Source: a virus. Taken from it: a DNA stretch of 64,000 bases. The translations under genes and the position numbers were made by a program. Under the pieces are notes generated by a model. That model had not been told where the DNA came from. It worked only from the letters and a program-made list of their open reading frames with translations, and ran no database searches. Within the stretch, counting starts at the first letter, position 1. Each line of letters starts with the position of its first letter. Below are positions 44,069-52,587 of the stretch, one piece after another. The stretch covers positions 16,392-80,391 of IMG/VR virus record IMGVR_UViG_3300042881_004673; one strand, 5' to 3'.

Positions 44069-44075
44069 TATTTAT
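44069..44075 (+). promoter_or_regulatory. TATTTAT late-type promoter box
   Basis: Lies 16 bases before the ATG at 44092. Confidence 0.6.
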
Positions 44076-44091
44076 ATAAAAAACAAAAAAA

Positions 44092-44652
44092 ATGGGAAAA
44101 AAAATTAGACTAACAGAATCTGCATTTCATTCTTTAATTAGAAGACTTGTTATTGAAACTAAAGAAAAAATGGACGACGAGGATTCGGATCATGATGATA
44201 TGGACAATGAAAGTGATTACTCAGAAATGAGTAAGGAAATGGCGGTTAAAAAAATCTCCACTTATCTAAAAAGACGACTATCAAAAAATCAAGAAGAAAA
44301 ATTAAAAGATAAAATACAAGATAAAATAGAAATAGAGGAGTCAAGAAGAAGATATGGTAGATATCTAAATGAAGAGGATGACGAAGATAAAAATTTATCA
44401 TCAAGAAAATCTGACCGTAAAGAAAAAATTGTAATTGGGGCTGGCGCTGGTATATCAGTAACAGGAGCGGTTGCAGCACTTGGATCAATTATGGGTTATT
44501 CCGAAAGTCAATTGACAAGTTTAATTCACGATATTACAGCAAATGCTGGTCTTGGTAATTTTACAGGTCCTGTAACATACGCTATGATTGCCGCTGGTAT
44601 AGCACTACTATTTAAAGGTCTTGATATGAAACATAGAAGAAAAAACTCTTAA
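44092..44652 (+). CDS. Tagged protein with C-terminal membrane hairpin
   Basis: 186 residues. Tag GKKIRLTESAFHSLIRRLVIE. A strongly acidic then basic helical region (25-85) ends in ESRRRYGRYLNEED, which contains an LNE site. The last 85 residues hold two hydrophobic Gly/Ala-rich segments (IVIGAGAGISVTGAVAALGS and GPVTYAMIAAGIALLFKG). The layout resembles the 32186 product. Possibly a membrane-active injected protein; not proven. Confidence 0.75.
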   Translation: MGKKIRLTESAFHSLIRRLVIETKEKMDDEDSDHDDMDNESDYSEMSKEMAVKKISTYLKRRLSKNQEEKLKDKIQDKIEIEESRRRYGRYLNEEDDEDKNLSSRKSDRKEKIVIGAGAGISVTGAVAALGSIMGYSESQLTSLIHDITANAGLGNFTGPVTYAMIAAGIALLFKGLDMKHRRKNS

Positions 44653-44665
44653 TATCATTTAAAAT

Positions 44666-44696
44666 AAAAAAACCCATCTATTCGATGGGTTTTTTG
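44666..44696. terminator. Bidirectional terminator between convergent genes
   Basis: A-run, ACCCATC-TATTC-GATGGGT, T-run. It works in both directions and the minus-strand gene's stop codon lies inside it. Confidence 0.9.
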
Positions 44697-45022
44697 TTTT
44701 CTAAATATTTTTCCAAAATTAAAATAATTTCATCAATCTCTTCTTTATCTTCATTGCTAACCAACTTTAATTTTTTATGTTTAATTATATATTTCCACAT
44801 AAATAAATAATGAAGAATAATCACCAATAATATTGTAATAAAAGTTATATCAACAAAAATTAAATATGGGATAACCATAAAGATAAAAGTTATAATAAAA
44901 TTATATTTGTCAGAATTAGATCTAACTAAACTTTTATAACCACGAATAACCTTTTCTAATTCTTTTTGTGGTAGATCTTTATAAAGACTAGCCTCCTTTT
45001 TAATTTTTAACATATCTTTCAT
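44678..45022 (-). CDS. Small membrane protein with two transmembrane segments
   Basis: 114 residues. The middle (FIITFIFMVIPYLIFVDI, then TFITILLVIILHYLFMW) forms two adjacent membrane helices, flanked by charged ends. It carries a host-type TATATTTG box 18 bases upstream, so it is likely expressed by host polymerase. Such proteins can be superinfection-exclusion or membrane-remodelling factors, but there is no direct evidence. Confidence 0.72.
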   Translation of the reverse strand: MKDMLKIKKEASLYKDLPQKELEKVIRGYKSLVRSNSDKYNFIITFIFMVIPYLIFVDITFITILLVIILHYLFMWKYIIKHKKLKLVSNEDKEEIDEIILILEKYLENKKPIE

Positions 45023-45040
45023 ATTAATTAACGATAATTA

Positions 45041-45048
45041 CAAATATA
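45041..45048 (-). promoter_or_regulatory. Host-type TATATTTG box
   Basis: Minus-strand box 18 bases before the ATG at 45022, with an ordinary short leader. Confidence 0.55.
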
Positions 45049-45072
45049 TTAATAAAAAATTAATTTAAAAAA

Positions 45073-45498
45073 TTATTCTACAGAAATTAATTCTAATTCA
45101 AAAATTAAATTTTTTCCGGACAACGGATGGTTAGCGTCTAAAACAATGTTATCTTCATTAATTTCTTTAACAACAACATTCATTGGTCCTTGTGGTGTTG
45201 TTGTTTGTAACATTTGACCGACCTCAATATTTTCAGGAACTCTGTCTTTTGGAACTTCAGCAATTAACTCCTCTTTTCTTTCACCATAAGCGTCCATGTA
45301 ATCAATCTCAATTGTTTTTTTATCGCCTTCTTTCATGCCAATCAAACCCTTCTCAAATCCAGGAATCAAAGACCCTTTGCCCAAAGTTGCTGCTAATGGT
45401 TCTCTACCTTCAGTTAAAGAAGAATCAAAAATAGACCCATCTTCTAATTTACCCGTGTAATTTACAGTCACGGAACTGTTTACATCTACAATTTTCAT
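45073..45498 (-). CDS. FKBP-type peptidyl-prolyl isomerase (SlyD-like)
   Basis: 141 residues, the usual length of the catalytic core of SlyD/FkpB proteins. VNYTGKLEDGSIFDSS, LIPGFEKGLIGMKEGDKK and the ending DANHPLSGKNLIFELEL are family signatures; the insert-in-flap domain lies between about 70 and 120. The His-rich metal-binding tail of E. coli SlyD is missing. The enzyme speeds proline isomerisation and acts as a folding helper, which could serve the Pro-rich fibres. No signal peptide, so cytoplasmic. Confidence 0.88.
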   Translation of the reverse strand: MKIVDVNSSVTVNYTGKLEDGSIFDSSLTEGREPLAATLGKGSLIPGFEKGLIGMKEGDKKTIEIDYMDAYGERKEELIAEVPKDRVPENIEVGQMLQTTTPQGPMNVVVKEINEDNIVLDANHPLSGKNLIFELELISVE

Positions 45499-45703
45499 AT
45501 TTTAAATTTTTTATAAAATATAAACAACGGATTTAAATATGTAAAATGGTATTTATTAAATTATGGTAAATTTTTAAATCTATCTTGATAAGTTTAATCA
45601 TTTTACATACAATTTATACCTAATGGTTAAATTCTAATGTTAAAAATTAGCAATTGTCTCCGTTTAATTTTTATTTAATAACAACTCAACCAAATTAAAC
45701 TCG

Positions 45704-45710
45704 TATTTAT
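45704..45710 (+). promoter_or_regulatory. TATTTAT late-type promoter box (short spacing)
   Basis: Lies 3 bases before the ATG at 45714, the tightest spacing in the window. Confidence 0.6.
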
Positions 45711-45713
45711 AGT

Positions 45714-48170
45714 ATGAAACATTTATTACTTTTATTTTTATTTCCCCTTTTTGTTTATTCGCAATATTGTCCGGCTTTAGGGCCAGATCAACTATTACCT
45801 TGTGGTGTTAACTCAACCACTTTAACGGCGGACTTAAGTCAGTGTGGGCCTGGTGGACCAAATCCAAATCAAACAACAAACTACGGTGTAACAAACATTC
45901 CTTATGTTGCCCAAGCCAACACAGGAACACAAGTCTTTTTAGGTGATGATGCAATATCTCAACCACAAAACATAGGGTTTACCTTTTGTTTTTTTGGAAA
46001 TACATACACACAGTTCTACATTGGATCTAATGGATGGATTGGTTTTTCAGGTGGTCAACCAGCAACCTTTGCGTCAGTTGCAATTCCTAATGGTGGGTTA
46101 AATGTTCCAAAGAATTGTATTATGGGTCCTTGGCAAGACTGGCACCCGGGCATCGGCGGGCAAATCAGATATCAAATTAGTGGAGTTGCCCCTTGTAGAA
46201 AATTAACAGTTAGTTGGATTAACGTTCCTATGTATTTGTGCACTAATTTACAAGGTAATTTTCATATTGTAATCTATGAATCAACAAATGTAATTGAAAA
46301 CCACATACAGAGTAAACCAAATTGTCCTAATTGGGCTCTTGGAACAGCAGTTCAAGGGATTCATAACCAACCGGGAACTATTGGTATTGTTGTCCCTGGT
46401 AGAAACTCAACACAATGGTCAACTCAAAACAACTCATATAGATGGACACCAAGTGGTCCTACAGTTCAACCTGTATTAACATGGTATCAAGTAGGTAATC
46501 CAAATCCAATCGGAACGGGCCCTACAATCACAGTTACACCCCCTCTTGCTGGCGCAAATTACACTTGTCATTTAGTTTATCCTATTTGTAATGCCGGATG
46601 GTCAACCTGTAACGCAGGTATTGGTAATTTAGGGCCCGACACTGTCTTTGTTGCACCAGGTCCACCACAATTGCCACCACCAAATTTAGTTCTACAAGAC
46701 CCAAACTGTAATAATGGGTGTAATGGATCAATTACTGTGGTTCCTAATGGTGGAACAGGAGTAACAACTATCTCTTGGAACGGTGGATCAACAAACTTAA
46801 CCCTAAACAACTTATGTAGTGGTAACTATTTGTTTAATTTAGTGGATGCCGCAGGTTGCACATACAGTGGATCAGCAACTTTACTTAATCCCCCACCATT
46901 ACAATCCCCCCAATTTGTGAATATCAACCCAACTTGCTTTGGTTATTGTGATGGAACATCAACTGTAAACCCAATTGATGGTGTTGCACCATATACATTC
47001 CTTTGGGGTAACAGTCAAACCACTCAAACGGCAACAAATCTATGTTCAGGACAACAAACTGTTACGGTTTATGATCAATATAACTGCCCCGCACAAGGAA
47101 CAACAACATTGATTGATCCTCCAATGGTTACAATCAACCAAATCACAGGTTTAGATACGGTTTGTTATAACTCTACAGTCAATCCTTATGGTGTTACAAG
47201 TGTTTTCCCTAACTTAGGGTATGTTTGGACTAACACAATAGGAAATATCACTACAGGACAAGGGACAGACCAAATAAATTTAGATGTTACTGGTGTAAAT
47301 GGGGGTAATTACCCTAACTCACTATCGGTTATTGGTGTTAATCAACTTGGATGTCAGTCATTACCTGAAACTTTTAACCTTGTTGTGTTAAATATTCTTC
47401 CATCAATCACTCAAGTTGGTCCATTTTGTGAATATGACAACTGTATTAACCTAAATGGTACCCCACAAGGTGGAATTTTTAGTGGATTAAACGTTTGGGG
47501 TGGACAATACTGTCCAAATAACGGATTTATTGGTCTTGATGTTGTGAATTACAACTATATTCAGTCAGGTTGTTTGTTTAATACATCAATAAATGTTCAA
47601 GTATACCCAAGACCACTCATTTCTCCTGTTGTAAACGGTGTTGTTTTTGAAAATACCGAGTATCATGAGATATGTGAGGGAGATACCATTACCGATATCT
47701 TTGATGCAGTGTCTGCAAGTGGTGGATATAACGAATGGTACTCGTTTGGAGACACAACAATTAGTCAAACATTAAATATTACTTGGGATCAAGATGGAAT
47801 ATTCCAATTTCAAGTGGTTAGATGGGACAATGGATGTGTTTCTAACCCCGAAAACTTCATTGTAACCTTAGAATTGTGTCCAAATGAGATATTTTACATA
47901 CCAAACGCCTTTACACCTAATGGTGATGAAAGAAATAACACATTTAAACCCATAATTACGTCAGGAGTAGACGTTTTTAACTATGTATTTGTAATATATA
48001 ACCGTTGGGGACAGATAATATGGGAATCTTATAACACAAACATGGGTTGGGATGGTAATTATGACGATAAACCATGTCAAGATGGTGTTTATACTTGGAA
48101 ATTAAGATTTAAAACACCTAAAACTGACAAAATAAATGAATTTATAGGTAATTTAACATTAGTTAAATAG
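45714..48170 (+). CDS. Secreted SprB-repeat protein with T9SS type B sorting domain
   Basis: 818 residues. A Sec signal peptide (MKHLLLLFLFPLFVYSQ) is followed by a Cys-rich beta domain (to about 245). Two SprB-like repeats lie at about 321-398 and 399-475 (NGGTGVTTISWNGGST and IDGVAPYTFLWGNSQT, each followed by an LCSG turn). The last 95 residues are the gliding-motility C-terminal domain (type B CTD): FYIPNAFTPNGDERNNTF, VIYNRWGQIIWES, GWDGNYDDK, GVYTWKLRF. In flavobacteria this domain sends proteins through the type IX secretion system to the cell surface. The gene has a late-type box, so it belongs to this genome's own regulation. Finding such a host surface adhesin in a phage is unusual. 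Confidence 0.88.
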   Translation: MKHLLLLFLFPLFVYSQYCPALGPDQLLPCGVNSTTLTADLSQCGPGGPNPNQTTNYGVTNIPYVAQANTGTQVFLGDDAISQPQNIGFTFCFFGNTYTQFYIGSNGWIGFSGGQPATFASVAIPNGGLNVPKNCIMGPWQDWHPGIGGQIRYQISGVAPCRKLTVSWINVPMYLCTNLQGNFHIVIYESTNVIENHIQSKPNCPNWALGTAVQGIHNQPGTIGIVVPGRNSTQWSTQNNSYRWTPSGPTVQPVLTWYQVGNPNPIGTGPTITVTPPLAGANYTCHLVYPICNAGWSTCNAGIGNLGPDTVFVAPGPPQLPPPNLVLQDPNCNNGCNGSITVVPNGGTGVTTISWNGGSTNLTLNNLCSGNYLFNLVDAAGCTYSGSATLLNPPPLQSPQFVNINPTCFGYCDGTSTVNPIDGVAPYTFLWGNSQTTQTATNLCSGQQTVTVYDQYNCPAQGTTTLIDPPMVTINQITGLDTVCYNSTVNPYGVTSVFPNLGYVWTNTIGNITTGQGTDQINLDVTGVNGGNYPNSLSVIGVNQLGCQSLPETFNLVVLNILPSITQVGPFCEYDNCINLNGTPQGGIFSGLNVWGGQYCPNNGFIGLDVVNYNYIQSGCLFNTSINVQVYPRPLISPVVNGVVFENTEYHEICEGDTITDIFDAVSASGGYNEWYSFGDTTISQTLNITWDQDGIFQFQVVRWDNGCVSNPENFIVTLELCPNEIFYIPNAFTPNGDERNNTFKPIITSGVDVFNYVFVIYNRWGQIIWESYNTNMGWDGNYDDKPCQDGVYTWKLRFKTPKTDKINEFIGNLTLVK

Positions 48171-48174
48171 TAGA

Positions 48175-48181
48175 TATTTAT
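48175..48181 (+). promoter_or_regulatory. TATTTAT late-type promoter box (short spacing)
   Basis: Lies 4 bases before the ATG at 48186. Confidence 0.6.
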
Positions 48182-48185
48182 TTAT

Positions 48186-48845
48186 ATGAGTAAAAAACAA
48201 AATCCTAAGTTAAAAGAGGGTGATCGCATAGTTCTAATATACATGCCAGGTGAAGATGTTGATACAGGAACCAAAGGAAAGGTTAAAAGAATAGGTCAAC
48301 AACCTAGTTTTGGGTCAGAATTTGACTATATGTATGATGTAGAGTGGTATGATGACGATGAAAAGGTTATATCTACCCTATCTTTACTCCCACAGAGCGA
48401 TACTTGGATGTTAGATCGTGAATATAGTCAAAACGACCAAAATGACCTAAATGAAGGTAGAATTATAGATCTTGATGAGTTAATAAAACGACATGAGTGG
48501 TCAAGACTCTTTAAAAAGTCTGATTTAAAGTCTATTATGGAGTATTTAAACGCAATTAAACAATTGGGTGTGGTAAATATGTTTGAATCAGGTCAATTTT
48601 TAGGTAAAACTGAGGATTATTTGACCACATACTTTAATTTATACCGTAAACAACAAGATTTAGACGATAAAGATGAAGAATTGATTAAAAAAATCTTAGA
48701 AATGTCAGAAATGGTTAGAAATATCATGATTTCAGCCGCAGTTACTGATTTAGAACAGAAAAATAAAGAAATTACGGGATCATCAGCAACACATAGGGTA
48801 AATAGACTTGCAACTGAGGTTGTAAAATACTTTATGACTCAATAA
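48186..48845 (+). CDS. Untagged protein with a KOW/SH3-like N-terminus
   Basis: 219 residues. KEGDRIVLIYMPGEDVDTGT followed by KGKVKRIG is typical of a small beta-barrel (KOW or SH3 type). LNEGRIIDLDEL near 92 has an LNE site. The C-terminal half is helical. Possibly a virion or RNA-binding protein; not recognised. Confidence 0.68.
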   Translation: MSKKQNPKLKEGDRIVLIYMPGEDVDTGTKGKVKRIGQQPSFGSEFDYMYDVEWYDDDEKVISTLSLLPQSDTWMLDREYSQNDQNDLNEGRIIDLDELIKRHEWSRLFKKSDLKSIMEYLNAIKQLGVVNMFESGQFLGKTEDYLTTYFNLYRKQQDLDDKDEELIKKILEMSEMVRNIMISAAVTDLEQKNKEITGSSATHRVNRLATEVVKYFMTQ

Positions 48846-48917
48846 TAACGTTTTTTTTATTTAAACACTTGATTATATCATATAATTTGCTCATTTTTAC
48901 ATAAAAACAAACAAATT

Positions 48918-49190
48918 ATGACATTTTTATCAATTTCTTTACTAATTTTTAGTATAATTATTCTTTTTACAACCATTTTATTCATATATTGGTGGAAAAA
49001 ATACGGAAAATCACTATTTTTTACCTTAAAAGACCTAAAAAACATGCAAAATCCATCAAATTTTACTAAAAACCTTAATAATTTGGGTAATTTAGAAGAT
49101 TTTTACAAAAATATTGGTAGTTTTGGAGGTCAAATTGGTAATTTTAACCAAAGAATGGGTGAAATTGCTAAAAAAATAACTAAAAAATAG
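48918..49190 (+). CDS. Small membrane-anchored protein
   Basis: 90 residues. The N-terminal helix (FLSISLLIFSIIILFTTILF) spans the membrane, and the rest is a soluble Asn/Gly-rich and basic tail ending KKITKK. Single-span topology with a long cytoplasmic tail. Function unknown. Confidence 0.65.
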   Translation: MTFLSISLLIFSIIILFTTILFIYWWKKYGKSLFFTLKDLKNMQNPSNFTKNLNNLGNLEDFYKNIGSFGGQIGNFNQRMGEIAKKITKK

Positions 49191-49244
49191 ATAAAATTCT
49201 CGAAAAAGACCTGTTTTTGGTCATTTTTTGTCTATATATATAAC

Positions 49245-49272
49245 AAAAAAACCCCTAAAATAGGGGTTTTTT
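49245..49272. terminator. Bidirectional terminator between convergent genes
   Basis: A6, ACCCCTA-AAA-TAGGGGT, T5. Serves 48918-49190 and the minus-strand 49344-49871. Confidence 0.9.
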
Positions 49273-49343
49273 GATTAAAATAGAGGTTATTTTAGTCTTT
49301 TTGTATAATATCCTCAATAAAAAAATTAGTTATAATGTGGACG

Positions 49344-49871
49344 TTAAACTCCCTTAATTAAATTTAATGATTGTTTTAAATATTCTTTTGATCTTGGTGA
49401 TGGGGTAAATTCATCTTCTTTTGTTTGTAAATTTAAAACCCTTTCAATATCCTTAACTAATTCAGTTCCGTGTTCATTTTCCTTATATAATTCAATAATT
49501 TTGTCCATTGCTTTATGACAATCACCTGTTGTTTCATCATAATAATTTTTATTTCTAAACTTATTTAAATGATTCATCATTTCATAAGATAAATGGGAAC
49601 CACCATCTTTTACATCTTTAAATAACCTAATGTTATTTAAAATACCTAAAGTATCTACCATAGAATTAACGCCCATAGATCTTTTTGTGATACCAGGAGT
49701 GTATTTCGAGTATTCGTCAGATCTACCAACAATTTCTTCTAATGGTATAACGTTTTCGGGTATACATTTAGGTTTTTTAATTTCCTTTTTAGAATTAATC
49801 TCATTTTCCTCATTTAAAACAGATCTTACAATCTTATTTATTTTAAAGTCTAATAGTTTATTTGATCTCAT
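49344..49871 (-). CDS. Tagged protein of unknown function
   Basis: 175 residues. The tag RSNKLLDFKINKIVRSVLNEE has an LNE junction and closely resembles the internal tag of the 56370 gene (LEFKINNILNEE). The body is helical and charged. IPLEEIVGRSDEYSKYTPG near residue 40 is the only distinctive stretch. A minus-strand late-type box precedes it, so the box works on both strands. Confidence 0.75.
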   Translation of the reverse strand: MRSNKLLDFKINKIVRSVLNEENEINSKKEIKKPKCIPENVIPLEEIVGRSDEYSKYTPGITKRSMGVNSMVDTLGILNNIRLFKDVKDGGSHLSYEMMNHLNKFRNKNYYDETTGDCHKAMDKIIELYKENEHGTELVKDIERVLNLQTKEDEFTPSPRSKEYLKQSLNLIKGV

Positions 49872-49900
49872 ATGTTTTGAAATTTTATTATTATATTTAG

Positions 49901-49918
49901 TATTTATATAAATAAATA
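49901..49918. promoter_or_regulatory. Divergent pair of TATTTAT boxes
   Basis: Plus-strand TATTTAT at 49901-49907 serves 49928. Minus-strand boxes at 49908-49914 and 49912-49918 serve 49871. They sit back to back in one AT palindrome. Confidence 0.65.
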
Positions 49919-49927
49919 TACAATACT

Positions 49928-50515
49928 ATGAGAATTGTTGAAAATGTTGTAAAACAAGTGTTAGAAGAATATTATAACCACCCGATGAAATTAAAAAATA
50001 ATGTATTAATTTCAGATATATTAAAATATCACTTAGAAAAAAAAATACCTTTATCTGAAAATATTCTTAAAACTTATTCAAGATCCTTTATCAATTTAAT
50101 AAATGAAGTAAGAAGACTTTATAATCAAGGACATATTATATTAAATAACGAAGATCGTTTAATTGTGGAATCAGATTTAGGTAAAAAAGTAATTTTAGAG
50201 AATGGTGAAAATGTCTATTTAGAAATTCCTATGGAAAATTTAGAATTTATTTCAGAGGCAGAATATCAAGGAAGAAAAGTTCAGTTGGGTAAACCTATGC
50301 AAGGGGACATTAAGAAGTCTAAAGTTTACGTAAAAAACGACAAAGGAAAGGTTGTTAAAGTAAATTTTGGTTTTGGTGGAAAATCGGCCAAAGGTAAAAT
50401 AATGACAATTAAAAAAAACAATCCTGATAGGAGAAAATCATTTAGAGCAAGACATAATTGTGATAATCCTGGGCCAAAGTGGAAACCAAGATACTGGAGT
50501 TGCAAAGCATGGTAA
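49928..50515 (+). CDS. Tagged virion-type protein with an RKSFRARH/RYWSCKAW ending
   Basis: 195 residues. Tag RIVENVVKQVLEEYY with an LEE site, then LNEVRRLYNQG. The C-terminus contains KVYVKNDKGKVVKVNFG, then NPDRRKSFRARHNCDNPGP and PRYWSCKAW. From memory, the same basic, Cys- and Trp-bearing ending is found in structural or prohead-core-type proteins of T4-related phages; I cannot give a specific assignment. It is one of the better pieces of evidence for a T4-like particle. Confidence 0.78.
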   Translation: MRIVENVVKQVLEEYYNHPMKLKNNVLISDILKYHLEKKIPLSENILKTYSRSFINLINEVRRLYNQGHIILNNEDRLIVESDLGKKVILENGENVYLEIPMENLEFISEAEYQGRKVQLGKPMQGDIKKSKVYVKNDKGKVVKVNFGFGGKSAKGKIMTIKKNNPDRRKSFRARHNCDNPGPKWKPRYWSCKAW

Positions 50516-50573
50516 AAATTTAATTATATTATAAAAAGAAGAAGATTTAGATCAAGAATTAAATAAAAAATAT

Positions 50574-51206
50574 ATGACTTTAACCAAACAGACAATAGTT
50601 GAATCTTATAAGTATGATTCTTTGATAAGAAAAATTGTCAAAGATATTGTCACACTATATAAGGAAAAGGGTGTGGGAGAATATTATCTTCCTGAGGACA
50701 TTAATGAGAATGAATATGAATATCATTTTAAAGATATTTTTGTTACTGTTGAATTATTATTAGAGGAATCCAAAAGTGTTGATGGATTTTTATTAAACGC
50801 GGATTACTATTCTGACGACGATGATGGTGAAGATGTTGTCATTGTTAAAATCGTATATAATCCTGAAACAAAAAATAAAATATTATATGACATGATTGGA
50901 GAGTTAAATGAAATTTTAGCTCATGAATTAAGACACAACTACCAAAAAAACAAAGGTTTATTCGACTTTAATGTTGAACCAAATGATGATGAAGATGACG
51001 AAGAAGAAGGATATGATTATTACACAAAACCAAAAGAATTAGATTCTCAATACTACGGATTTAAAAGAATGTCTAAAATTACGGGAAGACCATTTAATGA
51101 TGTAATGATAGGTTGGTTTAAAAAGTATAAGGATGTTCATAAAATGAACGACGATGAAGTAAAACTTACCATTAAGAAAATATTAGACTATAAGACTAAT
51201 CTTTAA
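50574..51206 (+). CDS. HExxH metallopeptidase-like protein, probably tagged
   Basis: 210 residues. TLTKQTIVESYKYDSLIRKI resembles a tag with an IVE site. The zinc motif HELRH lies at 117-121 in a hydrophobic helix (ELNEILAHELRHNYQK). KPKELDSQYYGF at 153-164 offers a third, Glu ligand. An acidic insert (DDEDDEEEG) lies between them. This architecture matches small phage or bacterial HExxH peptidases. It is convergent with 51196-51816 and overlaps it by 11 bases. Confidence 0.78.
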   Translation: MTLTKQTIVESYKYDSLIRKIVKDIVTLYKEKGVGEYYLPEDINENEYEYHFKDIFVTVELLLEESKSVDGFLLNADYYSDDDDGEDVVIVKIVYNPETKNKILYDMIGELNEILAHELRHNYQKNKGLFDFNVEPNDDEDDEEEGYDYYTKPKELDSQYYGFKRMSKITGRPFNDVMIGWFKKYKDVHKMNDDEVKLTIKKILDYKTNL

Positions 51207-51816
51207 ATCTTTTAATTATCTTATCTATTAATGTTGTTAATAAATTAGACGCAAAAATACCACCAGTGTAATGACTAACACCAGTTACAATTAGATTGAC
51301 TTGTTGTTCTGATAAATCAAGATCTGACATATCTTTTAATAAAGGAACTAATGGGATTAAAAAAGTATAAGCAATCATGTTAGAAACTTTTGAAAATGTA
51401 ATATTTAAACTATCTAAAAAATTAAACATAGCATCTTTTAGTTCGTAAGATTTTATCATTGCCCTATCAAAAAAAGTTATTAATTTTTTTTCTTTTATAA
51501 TTTCTAAAACTTTATGTAATTTTTCTTTATTGGTTGAGAAAAACGTTAAAGTTATTCCAAAACAAATTAAAGTAATGTCAGATTCTGATAAGTTTGAATA
51601 ACGATCCTCCATGTAATTTGAGATTGGACCAACAAATCCCCCAATAACAGAACCCCAAGTTAATAAAAAAGTAAAATCAATTCCAAATTGTTTTTTAACA
51701 TCTTTTAAAAATTTCTTTGTAAAGTCTCTTGATTTTTCAAAAATTCCGGCAATTTCTTCCTCTTGTTGTTCTTTTAATAATTTAATAAATTGTGATTCCG
51801 TTAAAATTAAATCCAT
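51196..51816 (-). CDS. Tagged multi-span membrane protein
   Basis: 206 residues. The tag DLILTESQFIKLLKEQQ ends in an LKE site. Four hydrophobic segments follow at about 50-70 (LLTWGSVIGGFVGPIS), 80-95 (ITLICFGITLTFF), 147-162 (MIAYTFLIPLVPLL) and 178-196. It is minus-strand with a late-type box at 51839. A tagged integral membrane protein would be an odd capsid cargo, so the tag may mark something else for this gene; function unknown. Confidence 0.73.
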   Translation of the reverse strand: MDLILTESQFIKLLKEQQEEEIAGIFEKSRDFTKKFLKDVKKQFGIDFTFLLTWGSVIGGFVGPISNYMEDRYSNLSESDITLICFGITLTFFSTNKEKLHKVLEIIKEKKLITFFDRAMIKSYELKDAMFNFLDSLNITFSKVSNMIAYTFLIPLVPLLKDMSDLDLSEQQVNLIVTGVSHYTGGIFASNLLTTLIDKIIKRFKD

Positions 51817-51838
51817 AACATAAGTATATATCTATATA

Positions 51839-51845
51839 ATAAATA
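51839..51845 (-). promoter_or_regulatory. TATTTAT late-type promoter box on the minus strand
   Basis: Lies 22 bases before the ATG at 51816. Confidence 0.55.
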
Positions 51846-51898
51846 TAGAATAAATAAAACATTTAGTGTTTTAAAAAAAATATTTGATAAACGATAAA

Positions 51899-51905
51899 TA
51901 TTTAT
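51899..51905 (+). promoter_or_regulatory. TATTTAT late-type promoter box
   Basis: Lies 17 bases before the ATG at 51923. Confidence 0.6.
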
Positions 51906-51922
51906 TAAAAAACAAAACAACT

Positions 51923-52585
51923 ATGAACGCATATTTTTTTAAAATGGATAAACAAGAAAAAGACAATATCTTGGATCAACATAAACATATTTATGATGGT
52001 TATGTGACTAAATATAATCAACAGAGTAATCAGACTCCATTATATGTTCAGGATTTGGCAAACGATAAGATGGGTTTAACTGTAAATAACAAAGGAGTTG
52101 TTAAACCATATAGCAACATGAATATTAATGAAACACACACAGGATCAGACATGATTGGTGGTGACCCACAATCTCAAAGTAATATGAAATACCGTCATTT
52201 AAAAAACGGAACTGTTGATTTTGATAATTTTTCTGATACTAATTTAGTAGATAAAGACACTATGAATGATAACTACCCTTCTCCAAACGAAAACGAACAA
52301 GAATATGTGAGCTATGGTAATTTTAAAGATGAAATGAGTCAAAATTTAGATCAATATGAATATGACATTGATGAGTTAGAGGATTACTCAACAGATGGTT
52401 TATATTCGGATAATGATGAAACGGAAGATGATGAAACGGAAGATGATGAAACGGAAGATGATGAAGATTATAATTTTTCTGATGACTTAGATATTTCTAG
52501 TGTTGACGAAGAAAACCAATATGATGTTTTATCAAACATAAATGAGTCTTTAAATATGTTTAAAAAATTTAAAAATTATAATTAA
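51923..52585 (+). CDS. Acidic, disordered protein with a tag-like start
   Basis: 220 residues from the ATG at 51923. The frame is open further upstream (to 51884), but that part crosses the promoter box. The start NAYFFKMDKQEKDNILDQHK resembles the EK-xIL tag class. The rest is low-complexity and acidic, with three copies of DETED and an INES site near the end (SNINESLNMFKKF). Likely disordered; possibly a scaffold or DNA-mimic protein. Confidence 0.7.
   Translation: MNAYFFKMDKQEKDNILDQHKHIYDGYVTKYNQQSNQTPLYVQDLANDKMGLTVNNKGVVKPYSNMNINETHTGSDMIGGDPQSQSNMKYRHLKNGTVDFDNFSDTNLVDKDTMNDNYPSPNENEQEYVSYGNFKDEMSQNLDQYEYDIDELEDYSTDGLYSDNDETEDDETEDDETEDDEDYNFSDDLDISSVDEENQYDVLSNINESLNMFKKFKNYN
52415..52459 (+). 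repeat. Three perfect tandem copies of a 15-base unit
   Basis: gatgaaacggaagat repeated three times, encoding the acidic DETED repeat. Confidence 0.95.
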
Positions 52586-52587
52586 AA

